A DNA stretch of 64,000 nt from Paraburkholderia ribeironis (lineage in GTDB: Bacteria > Pseudomonadota > Gammaproteobacteria > Burkholderiales > Burkholderiaceae): contig NZ_CYGX02000034.1 in the NCBI RefSeq assembly GCF_900019265.1, forward strand, positions 1 to 64,000, read 5' to 3'. Below the pieces are notes generated by a model that was not told the origin of the DNA, searched no databases, and saw only the letters and a list, made by a program, of their open reading frames with translations. Made by a program: the position numbers and the translations under genes. Of this stretch, positions 47,593 through 56,556 are shown in pieces. Each line of letters starts with the position of its first letter. Positions within the stretch are counted from its first letter, which is position 1.

Positions 47593-48081
47593 TTGCGCGC
47601 TGTGACCGAAGCCCGCGGCGAAGCGGGAGCGGCTGGGGCGCAGCAACCGGGCTCGATTCCGTTGCCAGCGCAAGCCGCCTTCCCCAAAGCCGCAAGGCTG
47701 CTGAAAACGGATGAATTTTCATCCGTTTTTCGTTTGCGCCCGTGGCGTCGCACCGCGCACTTCGTGGTGTACGGCCGGCCCACCGGCAACGAAGCTCGCC
47801 TCGGCCTCGTAATCGGCAAGAAGTATGCGCCGCGGGCGGCCACGCGTAATCTGGTACGTCGAATCGCGCGTGAAGCGTTCCGGCTGCGTCGCGCGGAATT
47901 CGGCGGTTGGGATGTGCTGCTGCGTTTGCACTCGCGCTTTGACAAGAAGGCTTTGCCGAGCGCCTCGTCGCCGCCGTTGAAGGCGCTGTGCCGCAGCGAA
48001 ATAGAAGCGCTGCTCGACAAGGCAGCGCGCGAAATTGTCCGTCGCGGGGCGCCGCCCGCGGAAACGCCCAGGACGGATTGA
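47593..48081 (+). CDS. rnpA: Ribonuclease P protein component
   Basis: Protein subunit that assists RNase P RNA in 5' maturation of tRNA. The family core runs from AAFPKAARLLKTDEFSSVFR and includes the basic signature ATRNLVRRIAREAFR. In this reading the protein has 162 residues with a 28-residue N-terminal extension typical of Burkholderia forms. The start is uncertain: TTG 47593 lies 10 nt after rpmH with a purine-rich site, and GTG 47602 is an alternative. Confidence 0.93.
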   Translation: MRAVTEARGEAGAAGAQQPGSIPLPAQAAFPKAARLLKTDEFSSVFRLRPWRRTAHFVVYGRPTGNEARLGLVIGKKYAPRAATRNLVRRIAREAFRLRRAEFGGWDVLLRLHSRFDKKALPSASSPPLKALCRSEIEALLDKAAREIVRRGAPPAETPRTD

Positions 48082-48185
48082 CGCACAGATGACCGCCCGC
48101 ACCACAGTTCCGGCCGCTCCGGCAGCCGTTCTGCGCGGGGTCGCCGGTGTTCCACGTTGCGCGGCGCAGTCCGGCCGCACCAGCC

Positions 48186-48416
48186 ATGCAAACGGTACTC
48201 ATCGCTCTATTGCGTTTTTACAAGGTTGCCGTGAGCCCCATGCTCGGCGACCGGTGCCGCTTTTATCCTTCCTGCTCCGACTACGCGCGCGAAGCAATCC
48301 AGTATCATGGCGCCGCGCGCGGGACTTATCTCGCCGCCAGGCGTATTTGCCGCTGTCACCCGTTTTCCGCGGGCGGCATCGATCTCGTCCCGCCTCCCAC
48401 TTCTGAAAAGCGCTGA
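48186..48416 (+). CDS. yidD: Membrane protein insertion efficiency factor YidD
   Basis: 76-residue protein of the YidD family, which helps membrane protein insertion with YidC. The conserved LLRFYKVAVSPMLGDRCRFYPSCSDYA segment with its cysteines and RRICRCHPFSAGGIDLVP are present. The ATG at 48186 matches homologue N-termini, although its ribosome-binding site is poor; a GTG at 48147 is possible. Between rnpA and yidC. Confidence 0.93.
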   Translation: MQTVLIALLRFYKVAVSPMLGDRCRFYPSCSDYAREAIQYHGAARGTYLAARRICRCHPFSAGGIDLVPPPTSEKR

Positions 48417-48446
48417 CGCGCCATTCCATCGACACTGAGACAACGC

Positions 48447-50102
48447 ATGGATATCAAACGCACCGTCCTATGGGTCATCTTTTTCATGTCAGCGGTCATG
48501 CTGTTCGACAACTGGCAACGCGACCACGGACGCCCGTCGATGTTTTTCCCGAGCGCCACGCCGACCAAGACCGTCGGTAGCGCCGCACCGGGAACCACGA
48601 CGTCGGGAACCCAGCCGGCCGAATTGCCGGCCACCCACGCCACCGCGCCCGGCAATGCGCCGGCGGCGCAATCGCAACTCGTGAAGTTCTCCACCGACGT
48701 CTATAGCGGTGAGATCGATACTCGCGGCGGCACCGTGTCGCGCCTGTCGCTCATCAAGCAAGTCGAGGGCAAGGAGCCGGAGCACGTCATCACGCTGTTC
48801 GATCGCACCGACAATCACACGTATCTGGCTCGCACGGGCCTGCTCGGCGGCGATTTCCCGAACCACAACGACATCTTCACGCTGATGCCGAACCAGCAGA
48901 CCGAACTGAAAGGCGACGAGAAATCGTTCCAGCTCAGCTTCGAGTCGGCGGAAAAAGGTGGCGTGAAGGTCATCAAGACCTACACGTTCACGCGCGGCAG
49001 CTATGTGATCGGCGTCGACACGAAGATCCAGAATGTCGGCACCGCGCCGGTGACGCCGCAGGTGTATATGGAACTGGTGCGTGACGACCAGGCGGTGGAA
49101 ACGCCGCGCTTCTCGCACACGTTCATCGGACCGGCTGTCTACACGGACGAGCATCACTTCCAGAAGATGACGTTCGGCGACATCGACAAGAACAAGCAGG
49201 ATTACGCGACCACGGCCAAGGACGGCTGGATCGCGATGGTCCAGCATTACTTCGCGTCGGCCTGGATTCCGCAGGAGGGCGCGAAGCGCGACATCTACGT
49301 CGAGAAGATCGATCCGTCGCTCTATCGCATCGGCGTGAAGCAGCCGCTGCCGACCATCGAGCCGGGCCAGACGATCAGCGTGTCGGCGCGTCTGTTCGCC
49401 GGTCCGGAAGAAGAGCGCATGCTCGAAGGCATCGCGCCGGGTCTGGAACTGGTGAAGGACTATGGCTGGGTCACGATCATCGCGAAGCCGCTGTTCTGGC
49501 TGCTGTCGAAGATTCATAGCTACGTCGGCAACTGGGGCTGGTCGATCGTGCTGCTCACGCTGCTGATCAAGGCTGTGTTCTTCCCGCTGTCGGCTGCGAG
49601 CTACAAGTCGATGGCGCGCATGAAGGCGATCACACCGCGCATGCAGGCGCTGCGCGAACGCTTCAAGGGCGATCCGCAAAAGATGAACGCGGCGCTGATG
49701 GAGCTGTACAAGACCGAGAAGGTCAATCCGTTCGGCGGCTGTCTGCCGGTCGTGATTCAGATCCCGGTGTTCATCTCGCTGTACTGGGTGTTGCTGTCGT
49801 CGGTGGAAATGCGCGGCGCGCCGTGGATTCTGTGGATTCAGGATTTGTCGCAGCAGGACCCGTACTTCATTCTGCCGGTCCTGATGGCTGTCTCGATGTT
49901 CCTGCAGACCAGGCTGAACCCGACGCCGCCGGACCCGGTTCAAGCCAAGATGATGATGTTCATGCCGATCGCATTCTCGGTCATGTTCTTCTTCTTCCCG
50001 GCAGGTCTCGTGCTGTACTACGTCGTGAACAATGTGCTGTCGATCGCGCAGCAGTACTACATCACGCGCATGATGGGCAAGTCGAAGGTCAAGCCAGCCT
50101 GA
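48447..50102 (+). CDS. yidC: Membrane protein insertase YidC
   Basis: 551-residue inner-membrane insertase (Oxa1 family). A single N-terminal membrane segment (MDIKRTVLWVIFFMSAVMLF) is followed by a large periplasmic domain (about residues 60-340) and five C-terminal membrane segments, including GWSIVLLTLLIKAVFFPLS with the conserved region and QIPVFISLYWVLL. Follows yidD by 30 bp and ends before a strong terminator. Confidence 0.97.
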   Translation: MDIKRTVLWVIFFMSAVMLFDNWQRDHGRPSMFFPSATPTKTVGSAAPGTTTSGTQPAELPATHATAPGNAPAAQSQLVKFSTDVYSGEIDTRGGTVSRLSLIKQVEGKEPEHVITLFDRTDNHTYLARTGLLGGDFPNHNDIFTLMPNQQTELKGDEKSFQLSFESAEKGGVKVIKTYTFTRGSYVIGVDTKIQNVGTAPVTPQVYMELVRDDQAVETPRFSHTFIGPAVYTDEHHFQKMTFGDIDKNKQDYATTAKDGWIAMVQHYFASAWIPQEGAKRDIYVEKIDPSLYRIGVKQPLPTIEPGQTISVSARLFAGPEEERMLEGIAPGLELVKDYGWVTIIAKPLFWLLSKIHSYVGNWGWSIVLLTLLIKAVFFPLSAASYKSMARMKAITPRMQALRERFKGDPQKMNAALMELYKTEKVNPFGGCLPVVIQIPVFISLYWVLLSSVEMRGAPWILWIQDLSQQDPYFILPVLMAVSMFLQTRLNPTPPDPVQAKMMMFMPIAFSVMFFFFPAGLVLYYVVNNVLSIAQQYYITRMMGKSKVKPA

Positions 50103-50177
50103 CGTCCTGTTTGACGCGGCCGGCATCTCGCCGGCCCGGATGGCTGATGCAAGCCGGCGCTGGCCCACAGCGCATCA

Positions 50178-50211
50178 AAAAAACCGCCCGGTGCGAACCG
50201 GGCGGTTTTTT
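50178..50211. terminator. Strong terminator after yidC
   Basis: 15-bp stem AAAAAACCGCCCGGT/ACCGGGCGGTTTTTT with loop GCGA, about 75 nt past yidC. T-runs on both strands also serve the convergent XRE gene. Confidence 0.93.
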
Positions 50212-50243
50212 CATGGGCGCTCGAAATCGAGACGACGGCCTGG

Positions 50244-50648
50244 TTATTCTTCGGTGTCCTCGCCGTAAAAGCGCACGATCATCTCTTCGACCAGGTTGCG
50301 GTCTTTTGGCGTCAGCGACGCAATCTTCGAAGCGAGTTCAATCGTTTCCGGCGTGGGCGGGTACTTTTCGCCGCGCGCCAACGGCCTGTTGCCTGAACCC
50401 GGCGGCGGTCCGTAGTGCAGCCAATGCTCCTTGACGTTCAACCATTCGGCCAGCGTGCGCAGTTTGTCAGGTTTCGGAATCGTCGTGCCCGCGAGCCACT
50501 TGTGCGCGGTTTGCGGCGTAACAGAACGCTCGCCGTGATACCGGAGGTTGAACTGCTCGGCGAGCTTGGTCCCGCCGCGAATCTTGAGCGGCTCGAGCAG
50601 ATCCCTCAACCTCTTGGCGAAGGCAGCTTTTTCTTTGTCGGTTGGCAT
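50244..50648 (-). CDS. XRE-family transcriptional regulator
   Basis: 134-residue protein with a lambda-repressor-like HTH (about residues 20-70): AFAKRLRDLLEPLK, then VTPQTAHKWLAGTTIPKPDKLRTLAEWLNV. The C-terminal part (residues 90-134) is short, so it has no peptidase or dimerisation domain like LexA/CI. Start ATG 50648 matches a PTDKEKAAF N-terminus. It sits between yidC and mnmE on the opposite strand; copies of ATTTGAGATA in its upstream region are likely operators. Confidence 0.85.
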   Translation of the reverse strand: MPTDKEKAAFAKRLRDLLEPLKIRGGTKLAEQFNLRYHGERSVTPQTAHKWLAGTTIPKPDKLRTLAEWLNVKEHWLHYGPPPGSGNRPLARGEKYPPTPETIELASKIASLTPKDRNLVEEMIVRFYGEDTEE

Positions 50649-50710
50649 GGGCCAGATTGTGCAATTCAGAATCCAACCAGTTGACAACCAGGCAAGCTTC
50701 GTCTTAGCGT

Positions 50711-50876
50711 ATTTGAGATAGTTTTAGCTTGCGGTGCGCGTCGGGCCAAGCCTTTCGCGAAATTCGACCGTTGTGATCTTTTCTTTATCGGACGGCCTTT
50801 CTGGCGCTTCGCGTGTCTCAAATCGTCCTAATTTCTCTGAGATAGCGGCAGTAGTAATCGTAGCTTATTTGAGATA
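50711..50876. promoter_or_regulatory. Repeated ATTTGAGATA sites upstream of the XRE gene
   Basis: ATTTGAGATA occurs exactly at 50711-50720 and 50867-50876 on the plus strand, with close copies at 50835-50844 (plus) and 50814-50823 (minus, ATTTGAGACA). All lie in the gap between the XRE gene and mnmE, where an autorepressor would bind. Confidence 0.6.
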
Positions 50877-51019
50877 AATCAGAATTGTCTGGATAAAGCG
50901 ACAACCGGCCCGCTCGCCGGCGACGCAGCGCGGTCGCCCCAGGCGCCCGCGTTACAATGCGTCGCGTCGCGCCGGCTTACGCTGTCCCGCCCTTCCCGCC
51001 GTTTTTTGTCACGCTCCCC

Positions 51020-52414
51020 ATGCTCACCACCGATTCCGATCCCATCGTCGCCATTGCAACCGCGCCCGGCCGGGGGGGTATTGGCGTCGTGCGGATTTCG
51101 TTCGGCCGCGCGGCGGAGGCGGCGGCCCAGCCGATGATGCACGCGCTCACCGGCCAGACACTCGCGCCGCGCCACGCGAGCTACGTCCCGTTCCTCGACG
51201 ACAGCGGCAACGCACTCGACCGCGGTATCGCGCTGTACTTTCCGGCACCGCACTCGTACACCGGCGAGCATGTGCTCGAACTGCAAGGCCACGGCGGTCC
51301 AGTCGTCCTGCAACTGCTGCTGCAGCGTTGCATCGACGCCGGCCGCGCGGTCGGTCTGCGCCTCGCCGAACCGGGCGAATTCACGCGCCGCGCATTTTTG
51401 AACGACAAGCTGGACCTGGCGCAAGCGGAAGCCGTCGCCGATCTGATCGAGGCCAGCACCGAGGCCGCCGCGCGTTCTGCGGGCCGCTCGCTCGACGGCG
51501 CGTTTTCGCGCGACATCCACGCGCTGGTCGAAGATGTGATTACGCTGCGCATGCTGGTCGAAGCGACGCTCGACTTCCCGGAGGAGGAAATCGACTTCCT
51601 CGAAGCGGCCGATGCGCGCGGCAAGCTCGCGCGCATTCGCGAGCGTCTCGCGCATGTGTTGAGCGAAGCGCGGCAAGGAGCGCTGTTGCGCGAAGGCTTG
51701 TCGGTGGTGCTGGCGGGCCAGCCGAACGTCGGCAAGTCGTCACTGCTGAACGCGCTGGCCGGCGCGGAGCTGGCGATCGTCACGCCGATCGCCGGCACCA
51801 CGCGCGACAAGGTCGCCCAGACCATCCAGATCGAAGGCATTCCATTGCATGTGATCGACACGGCCGGCCTGCGCGACACCGAGGACGAAGTGGAGAAGAT
51901 CGGCATTGCACGCACCTGGAGCGAGATCGAGCGCGCCGACGTGGTGTTGCATCTGCTCGATGCCCGCACCGGCTTGACGGTCGAGGACGAGGCGATCGCC
52001 AGGCGCTTTCCCGGTGGTGTGCCGGTGGTACGGGTAATGAACAAGACCGATCTGACCGGCATTGCGCCAGCGACGCAGGCGCTCGACGCGGACCTCGATC
52101 TCAGCGAGGTCCGCTTGTCGGCAAAGCAGGGCGACGGCGTCGCGCTGCTGCGCGACGAGTTGCTGAGGATCGCGGGCTGGCAGGCGGGCGCGGAGAGCGT
52201 GTACCTCGCGCGTGAGCGGCATCTGATTGCGTTGCGCGCCGCCGAAGAACATCTGGCGACGGCCGCGGCGCATGCCGATCAGAACTCGCAAGCGCTGGAT
52301 CTGTTCGCCGAGGAGTTGCGGCTTGCGCAGGATCAGTTGAATTCGATCACCGGTGAATTCAGCTCGGACGACCTTCTCGGCGTGATTTTCAGCAGGTTCT
52401 GCATCGGCAAGTAA
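51020..52414 (+). CDS. mnmE: tRNA modification GTPase MnmE
   Basis: 464-residue GTPase that, with MnmG, modifies the wobble uridine of several tRNAs. N-terminal formyl-THF-binding domain (IVAIATAPGRGGIGVVRIS), then a helical domain with the G domain inserted: GQPNVGKSSLLNAL (about 231-244), DTAGL, NKTD. The C-terminus ends FCIGK with the conserved cysteine. Start ATG 51020 matches the family. The 3' end of mnmE (trmE/thdF) is a known integration site for genomic islands such as SGI1, and an integrase follows here. Confidence 0.97.
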   Translation: MLTTDSDPIVAIATAPGRGGIGVVRISFGRAAEAAAQPMMHALTGQTLAPRHASYVPFLDDSGNALDRGIALYFPAPHSYTGEHVLELQGHGGPVVLQLLLQRCIDAGRAVGLRLAEPGEFTRRAFLNDKLDLAQAEAVADLIEASTEAAARSAGRSLDGAFSRDIHALVEDVITLRMLVEATLDFPEEEIDFLEAADARGKLARIRERLAHVLSEARQGALLREGLSVVLAGQPNVGKSSLLNALAGAELAIVTPIAGTTRDKVAQTIQIEGIPLHVIDTAGLRDTEDEVEKIGIARTWSEIERADVVLHLLDARTGLTVEDEAIARRFPGGVPVVRVMNKTDLTGIAPATQALDADLDLSEVRLSAKQGDGVALLRDELLRIAGWQAGAESVYLARERHLIALRAAEEHLATAAAHADQNSQALDLFAEELRLAQDQLNSITGEFSSDDLLGVIFSRFCIGK

Positions 52415-52529
52415 CGATGGCGTGCGTATTTCCAACAAGGCCATGATCTTAAGGGGTTTTAAGCCATTCTTGAGTGTCCGTCGCGGCGCCCTCTTATCAC
52501 CTTTGTTGACCCAAAAACGCGCGAATCTT

Positions 52530-52539
52530 TGGTACACAG
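52530..52539 (+). repeat. Direct repeat TGGTACACAG, left copy
   Basis: The same ten bases recur at 53872-53881. The two copies flank the integrase gene and could be arm-type integrase sites or element ends. Confidence 0.5.
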
Positions 52540-52590
52540 CCGGCACAAAAAGTTTAGAATCGCCGCTATCCGTCTACCAGCGATCCGAGC

Positions 52591-53814
52591 ATGCCCCGCC
52601 TCGCCGTCCCCCTTACCGAATCCCAGATCCGCGCGCTCGAACCACGCGCGACCCGCTATTGCATCGCCGACGGCAACGGCCTTGTGATCGAGGTCATGAC
52701 CACCGGCACCAAGGTCTGGCGCTTCCGCTACTCATTGGACGGTAAGCGCCAGCCACTCGCGACGATCGGCGACTACCGGATGATCTCGTTGCGAGTCGCG
52801 CGAGCCAAGGCCCAGAAGTACGCGGAGTTGGTTGCGCAGGGCATCTCGCCGGTCGCCACCGCGCGGCGCGATCGCGGCGCCGAAAGCAAGGCGGACGTGC
52901 TGCGCGAAGCCGCCGAGCTCTATCTCGCGACGGCCATGGCGGGCAAGTCGGACGAATATCGCCGCACCACCCGGCGCGCGCTCGACAAGGACGTGTTACC
53001 CGCGATCGGCGGCAAGCCGATCAACGCGGTCACCGCCGACGACATCGTGGCGATCTGTGACCGGATCAAGAGCCGGGGTTCGCCAAAAATGGCGCTGCAC
53101 ACGCGCAACGTGGTCAAACGCCTGTACGCGTATCTGATGGCGCGGCAACTCGCCATCCACAATCCGGCGGAGGTCGTGCCGGCGCGCTCCATCGCGACCT
53201 TCGACAGCCGCACCCGCGTGCTCTCCGGCGAAGAGATCAGCACCATGCTGCGCTCTATCGACGCATCGAACATCCGCCGGCCGTTGAAGCTGGCGCTGCA
53301 TCTGCTGGTGCTGACGATGGTGCGGAAATCCGAGCTGGTCGAATCGACGTGGGCCGAATTCGATCTGGACAACGCGCTGTGGACCATTCCCGCCGCGCGC
53401 CTCCATACCGATCGCGATCGCGTCGTCTATCTCCCGCGTCAGGCAGTCTCGATGCTGCGCGAACTTCGAAGCGCGAAGGCGAGCCGGAAATTTGTCTTCC
53501 CGAGCATCAGAGGCGACGATCGGCCTATCGCGAGGAGCACGCTGAACCAGGCCGTCAAGGCACTCGGGCTGGAGGTCGAGCATTTCGTGCTGCACGACTT
53601 CCGGCGTACTGCGTCGACGCACTTGCGCGAGATCGCACACCGCACCGACGCGCCTGGCGACGTATCGCCGCCGCCGCACACGACGCGCACGGCGGAAAAC
53701 CTCGGGCAAGCAGATCAGGCCGCAGCACAGCGTCGGCTTCTTCAGCGTTGGGCGGACTTTGTCGATGAACAGATCGACGCCGGGCGACAGCACGCTGCCG
53801 GCGACGCGGTTTGA
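52591..53814 (+). CDS. P4-type integrase with degenerate C-terminus
   Basis: 407-residue tyrosine recombinase. It has the DUF4102 arm-binding domain (PLTESQIRALEPRATRYCIADGNGLVIEV, GTKVWRFRYSLDGKRQPLATIGDY), a core-binding domain and a catalytic domain with box-I Arg in LTMVRKSEL and HDFRRT (HxxR). After ASTHLRE the expected second His and the Tyr nucleophile cannot be found; residues IAHRTDAPGDVSPPPHTTRT replace them before QRRLLQRWADFVDEQ resumes a family-like tail. Probably inactive. About 180 bp after mnmE, an established island attachment gene. Confidence 0.85.
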   Translation: MPRLAVPLTESQIRALEPRATRYCIADGNGLVIEVMTTGTKVWRFRYSLDGKRQPLATIGDYRMISLRVARAKAQKYAELVAQGISPVATARRDRGAESKADVLREAAELYLATAMAGKSDEYRRTTRRALDKDVLPAIGGKPINAVTADDIVAICDRIKSRGSPKMALHTRNVVKRLYAYLMARQLAIHNPAEVVPARSIATFDSRTRVLSGEEISTMLRSIDASNIRRPLKLALHLLVLTMVRKSELVESTWAEFDLDNALWTIPAARLHTDRDRVVYLPRQAVSMLRELRSAKASRKFVFPSIRGDDRPIARSTLNQAVKALGLEVEHFVLHDFRRTASTHLREIAHRTDAPGDVSPPPHTTRTAENLGQADQAAAQRRLLQRWADFVDEQIDAGRQHAAGDAV

Positions 53815-54063
53815 AGACATTGCCGGGCTCTCGGCGCAGCCCCGACGACCGTTCACAACGGTCGAGTTTGATGGTACACAGGCACCGTGAATTCGAATCC
53901 AAGTTACTGCAATGAAAAAGAAATTAGCTGATCGAAGCTGGTTTCAAAGGTGAGGATTTTCAGCCGCAGAGCCCTCGTCGCATACGCATCGTCACGCCGT
54001 CGTTCTTTCCCCGATTCCATCGCCTAAACTTGAAGATGGACGCAAGCCGATACGGAGGTTTCG
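53815..54063. other. Non-coding gap after the integrase
   Basis: About 250 bp; contains the second TGGTACACAG copy (53872-53881) and the promoter region for the small membrane protein. No further gene seen. Confidence 0.45.
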
Positions 54064-54225
54064 ATGTCTGAGTCATTGATCGCTTATCTGATGGGACCTT
54101 CGGTCATGCTGTTGGTCGGCCTTGCGATCTGGGCGGTGTCGCGCTATCACCGCGACACCAAGCCGCCACGGTCCGAGCGTTGGCTCGACACACACTATGC
54201 GGAATGGCTGCATCAGAAGCACTGA
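54064..54225 (+). CDS. Small single-span membrane protein
   Basis: 53-residue protein (MSESLIAYLMGPSVMLLVGL, then AIWAVSRYHRDTKPPRSERW and a short tail). One hydrophobic helix (about residues 5-25) is followed by a charged cytoplasmic tail. Start ATG has GGAGG 6 nt upstream, and a good terminator follows 17 nt past the stop, so I treat it as a real gene. Family not recognised. Confidence 0.7.
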   Translation: MSESLIAYLMGPSVMLLVGLAIWAVSRYHRDTKPPRSERWLDTHYAEWLHQKH

Positions 54226-54242
54226 GCAGCGTTTCATATGAC

Positions 54243-54271
54243 AAGGCCGTCGCATTTGCGACGGCCTTTTT
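54243..54271 (+). terminator. Terminator after the small membrane protein
   Basis: 11-bp stem AAGGCCGTCGC/GCGACGGCCTT, loop ATTT, then T5. Confidence 0.9.
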
Positions 54272-54311
54272 CTCTGCCGCGCGCATTGAGTGCGCGCATT
54301 CCGGCGATTGA

Positions 54312-54635
54312 TTACCAGCCTGGTTGAGGCTGCGCGTACCCGTACTGTCCGGGCGGCGGCGCACTGCACGCGACATACGCGCGCTGGTACTGGTCATAGC
54401 AATATCCCGGCGGCGGTCCCGCATAGACCGGCGCGGGCTGATACATCGGTTGCGCATAGACCGGCTGCTGGTAAGCCACCACCGGCGCCGGATTCAACGC
54501 CGAGGTCACCACTGCGCCGAGCACGGCGCCGCCAATCAGCGCACCGATCACGTCGCCACCGTTGCCATGAGCCGATGCTTGCCCCGCTACGCTCAGACTC
54601 CCAACCATCACCAACGCCACTGCGATCTTTTTCAT
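54312..54635 (-). CDS. Exported Gly-zipper, Pro/Tyr-rich protein
   Basis: 107-residue precursor with signal peptide MKKIAVALVMVGSLSVAGQASA. The mature part has a glycine-zipper hydrophobic stretch (VIGALIGGAVLGAVV, about residues 29-43), then a Pro/Tyr/Gln/Ala-rich tail with short repeats such as QPVYAQPMYQPAPVYAGPPP. Start ATG 54635 has GGGAG upstream. A periplasmic or outer-membrane-associated role is likely; function unknown. Confidence 0.8.
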   Translation of the reverse strand: MKKIAVALVMVGSLSVAGQASAHGNGGDVIGALIGGAVLGAVVTSALNPAPVVAYQQPVYAQPMYQPAPVYAGPPPGYCYDQYQRAYVACSAPPPGQYGYAQPQPGW

Positions 54636-54756
54636 ATTGAGCTCCCGCCGTTCAGGCATGGAACAGATTGTGAGTGGCGCGGCCGGAAATAGATGCTGCA
54701 AGTGGTAACGGAACATTACTGTAAAACGATGTTCCTGCGTCGGCACCCGTTACGCT

Positions 54757-54905
54757 AATCAAGCGCGATCCGCAGCTGCAAGCGCTGCCGGTGATGATCG
54801 TGTCGTATAAGGATCGCGAAGAGGACCGCCGCGCCGGTCTCGACGCGGGCGCCGACTATTGCGTCGCGAAAGGCAGCTTTCGTGACGAAGCCGCAGGCGA
54901 TCAAA
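54757..54905 (+). pseudogene. Fragment of a CheY-like receiver domain
   Basis: The reading LIKRDPQLQALPVMIVSYKDREEDRRAGLDAGADYCVAKGSFRDE matches the end of the receiver domain found at the C-terminus of CheA-type hybrid kinases, with the conserved Lys in AKGSF. No start and no N-terminal half of the domain with its phospho-Asp are present, so it is a stranded 3' fragment. Confidence 0.65.
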
Positions 54906-54996
54906 CGCGCCGCGCGTGTGCTGTAGCCGATCGGGCGGACAATCTCGGCGACAATGCAGCACCCGATATCGACTTGCAACCAGGAGAGGAAGCGCA

Positions 54997-55422
54997 ATGA
55001 ACTATGACGACAGCAATCCCTTCGCGAGGATTCTGCGTGGCGAACTGCCTTGCATCAAAGTGGCCGAAAACGACGCCGCTCTGGCCTTCATGGACTTGAT
55101 GCCGCAGGCCGACGGTCATCTGCTGGTCGTGCCAAAAGAAGCGGTGGCCGAGATTTTCGAGTTGTCGGACACGGCGATGGTGGCGTCCATGCGCATGACA
55201 CAGAAACTCGCCATCGCGGTGCGCGCGGCCTTGCGGCCCGACGGCGTGTTCATCGGTCAGTTCAATGGCGCCGCGGCAGGACAGACCGTGCCGCACGTGC
55301 ATTTTCACGTGATCCCGCGATGGGCGGGGCAACCGCTGAAGCTGCATGCGCGCGACGTCGCCGATACAGCCACGCTCGAGGCTTTCGCTCAACGAATTCG
55401 CGCGCACTGGCGCGCCGACTGA
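54997..55422 (+). CDS. HIT-family nucleotide hydrolase
   Basis: 141-residue histidine-triad protein; the catalytic HVHFHV (100-105) is complete, following PDGVFIGQFNGAAAGQTVPH. Such enzymes hydrolyse nucleoside phosphoramidates and AMP-linked compounds. Start ATG 54997 has AGGAGAGGA upstream. It follows the receiver fragment and is succeeded by a terminator about 130 nt downstream. Confidence 0.92.
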   Translation: MNYDDSNPFARILRGELPCIKVAENDAALAFMDLMPQADGHLLVVPKEAVAEIFELSDTAMVASMRMTQKLAIAVRAALRPDGVFIGQFNGAAAGQTVPHVHFHVIPRWAGQPLKLHARDVADTATLEAFAQRIRAHWRAD

Positions 55423-55553
55423 ATCCCGGTCGCGCGGGCCGCGGTCATGCACCGTAACATCTGTAAAAGCGTTTGAAACCAGCGGCGCGCACGGCGCGCG
55501 CTAGACTGCAATTTGCCTTGCACGTCCAAGGCATTGAGTGTGGATCACTTTTT

Positions 55554-55581
55554 AGCCTGCCGGAAACGGCAGGCTTTTTTT
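55554..55581 (+). terminator. Rho-independent terminator
   Basis: 9-bp stem AGCCTGCCG/CGGCAGGCT with loop GAAA and seven T. It is 130 nt past the HIT gene, leaving space for a short untranslated RNA in between. Confidence 0.9.
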
Positions 55582-55686
55582 CTGGGCGCTCGGTAGTGGC
55601 GTCCCGCGGCCAGCCGTCTCAAATCGGCGGGTCGTTTCGCGCAGTGCCGCACGCAAAAGTAGCCGGCATCCAGTGGGGCGCGCGGT

Positions 55687-55866
55687 TCACAGACGGCCGC
55701 GCGAACGGCGCAGCGGATGCCGCCAGTCGATACGCCGATGTCTCAAATGCATGGGTTGCGTATCGTGGAGTTGGCGGTGTTCCTGCCACAATTCGTCGGA
55801 GAAAAGAAACGCGACGATGAGCAGCGGAACGACCAGGAAAGCGCCCAGTATCAAGTGTTCGAACAC
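55687..55866 (-). CDS. Small membrane protein
   Basis: 59 residues starting at GTG 55866, which has GGAGG at ideal spacing. One hydrophobic helix (FEHLILGAFLVVPLLIVAFLF) precedes a strongly basic His/Arg-rich tail. No family recognised; coding status rests on the ribosome-binding site and the clean membrane-tail architecture. Confidence 0.55.
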   Translation of the reverse strand: MFEHLILGAFLVVPLLIVAFLFSDELWQEHRQLHDTQPMHLRHRRIDWRHPLRRSRGRL

Positions 55867-55959
55867 AGTGGCCTCCGATCGCAGGAGCATGTTTTCATTG
55901 TAGAGCACCGGACATGCCCGCATCGTGCCGCGCTGCTCATAACAGCGCGATAACCGAGG

Positions 55960-56556
55960 CGTGGCGGCGCGACGCCCTGCGCTGCTGGTTCATGCGCCGC
56001 CGGCTTTGCTATTCGCTCGCCCGCGCATTTTTGCAATTGCGCGCTACTTGGGACCAGCACGTTGCAAGAATTCCCCAGCACAACTGCGACACTGGACGGA
56101 ACGCGTCTCCGCCACCGCGAGGCGCGTACCGTCAAATTCCAAAGCGACGGTAACTCGCCTGGCACTGTTTCTCTTCTGCATGTACATCGTTATTTCGTAT
56201 TGCCGCTTTAGTCGGCAGAAGGACTTTGTGTGCATTGCACAAGACGCGGCAGTTAATTGTATTAGGCCGCTTAATTGATGCTGCGCGTTTACGCGAATAT
56301 GTGTCGCAAACCTTGATGGATTAAAGCGCTGCGACCCGGTGCTCTTTTAGTTATCTGTTTCAATGCCGCTGCTCTAGGCCGTTGCGCAAGCTTTAAGCAG
56401 GTGCGGCGAGTGCTGCGACAATTCGCCGCTGTTGCGACCGCACACAAGATGTGCTTGTGGTTCTCTCGTGTTCTTCTAAAGTGCGAGTTGCGGGTTCGAC
56501 CTTAAAGTTAAATACATAGCTAACCTGAATATTCCAACCCGCACCGGAGGAAGTAT
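55960..56556. other. Intergenic region without a gene
   Basis: About 600 bp. Open frames here have no family resemblance or ribosome-binding site. The right part (56200-56350) is AT-rich and probably carries the promoter of the next gene. Confidence 0.5.

Noticed and set aside
48489..50168. 559-codon minus-strand open frame opposite yidC
   Set aside because: Antisense to yidC; composition typical of shadow frames.
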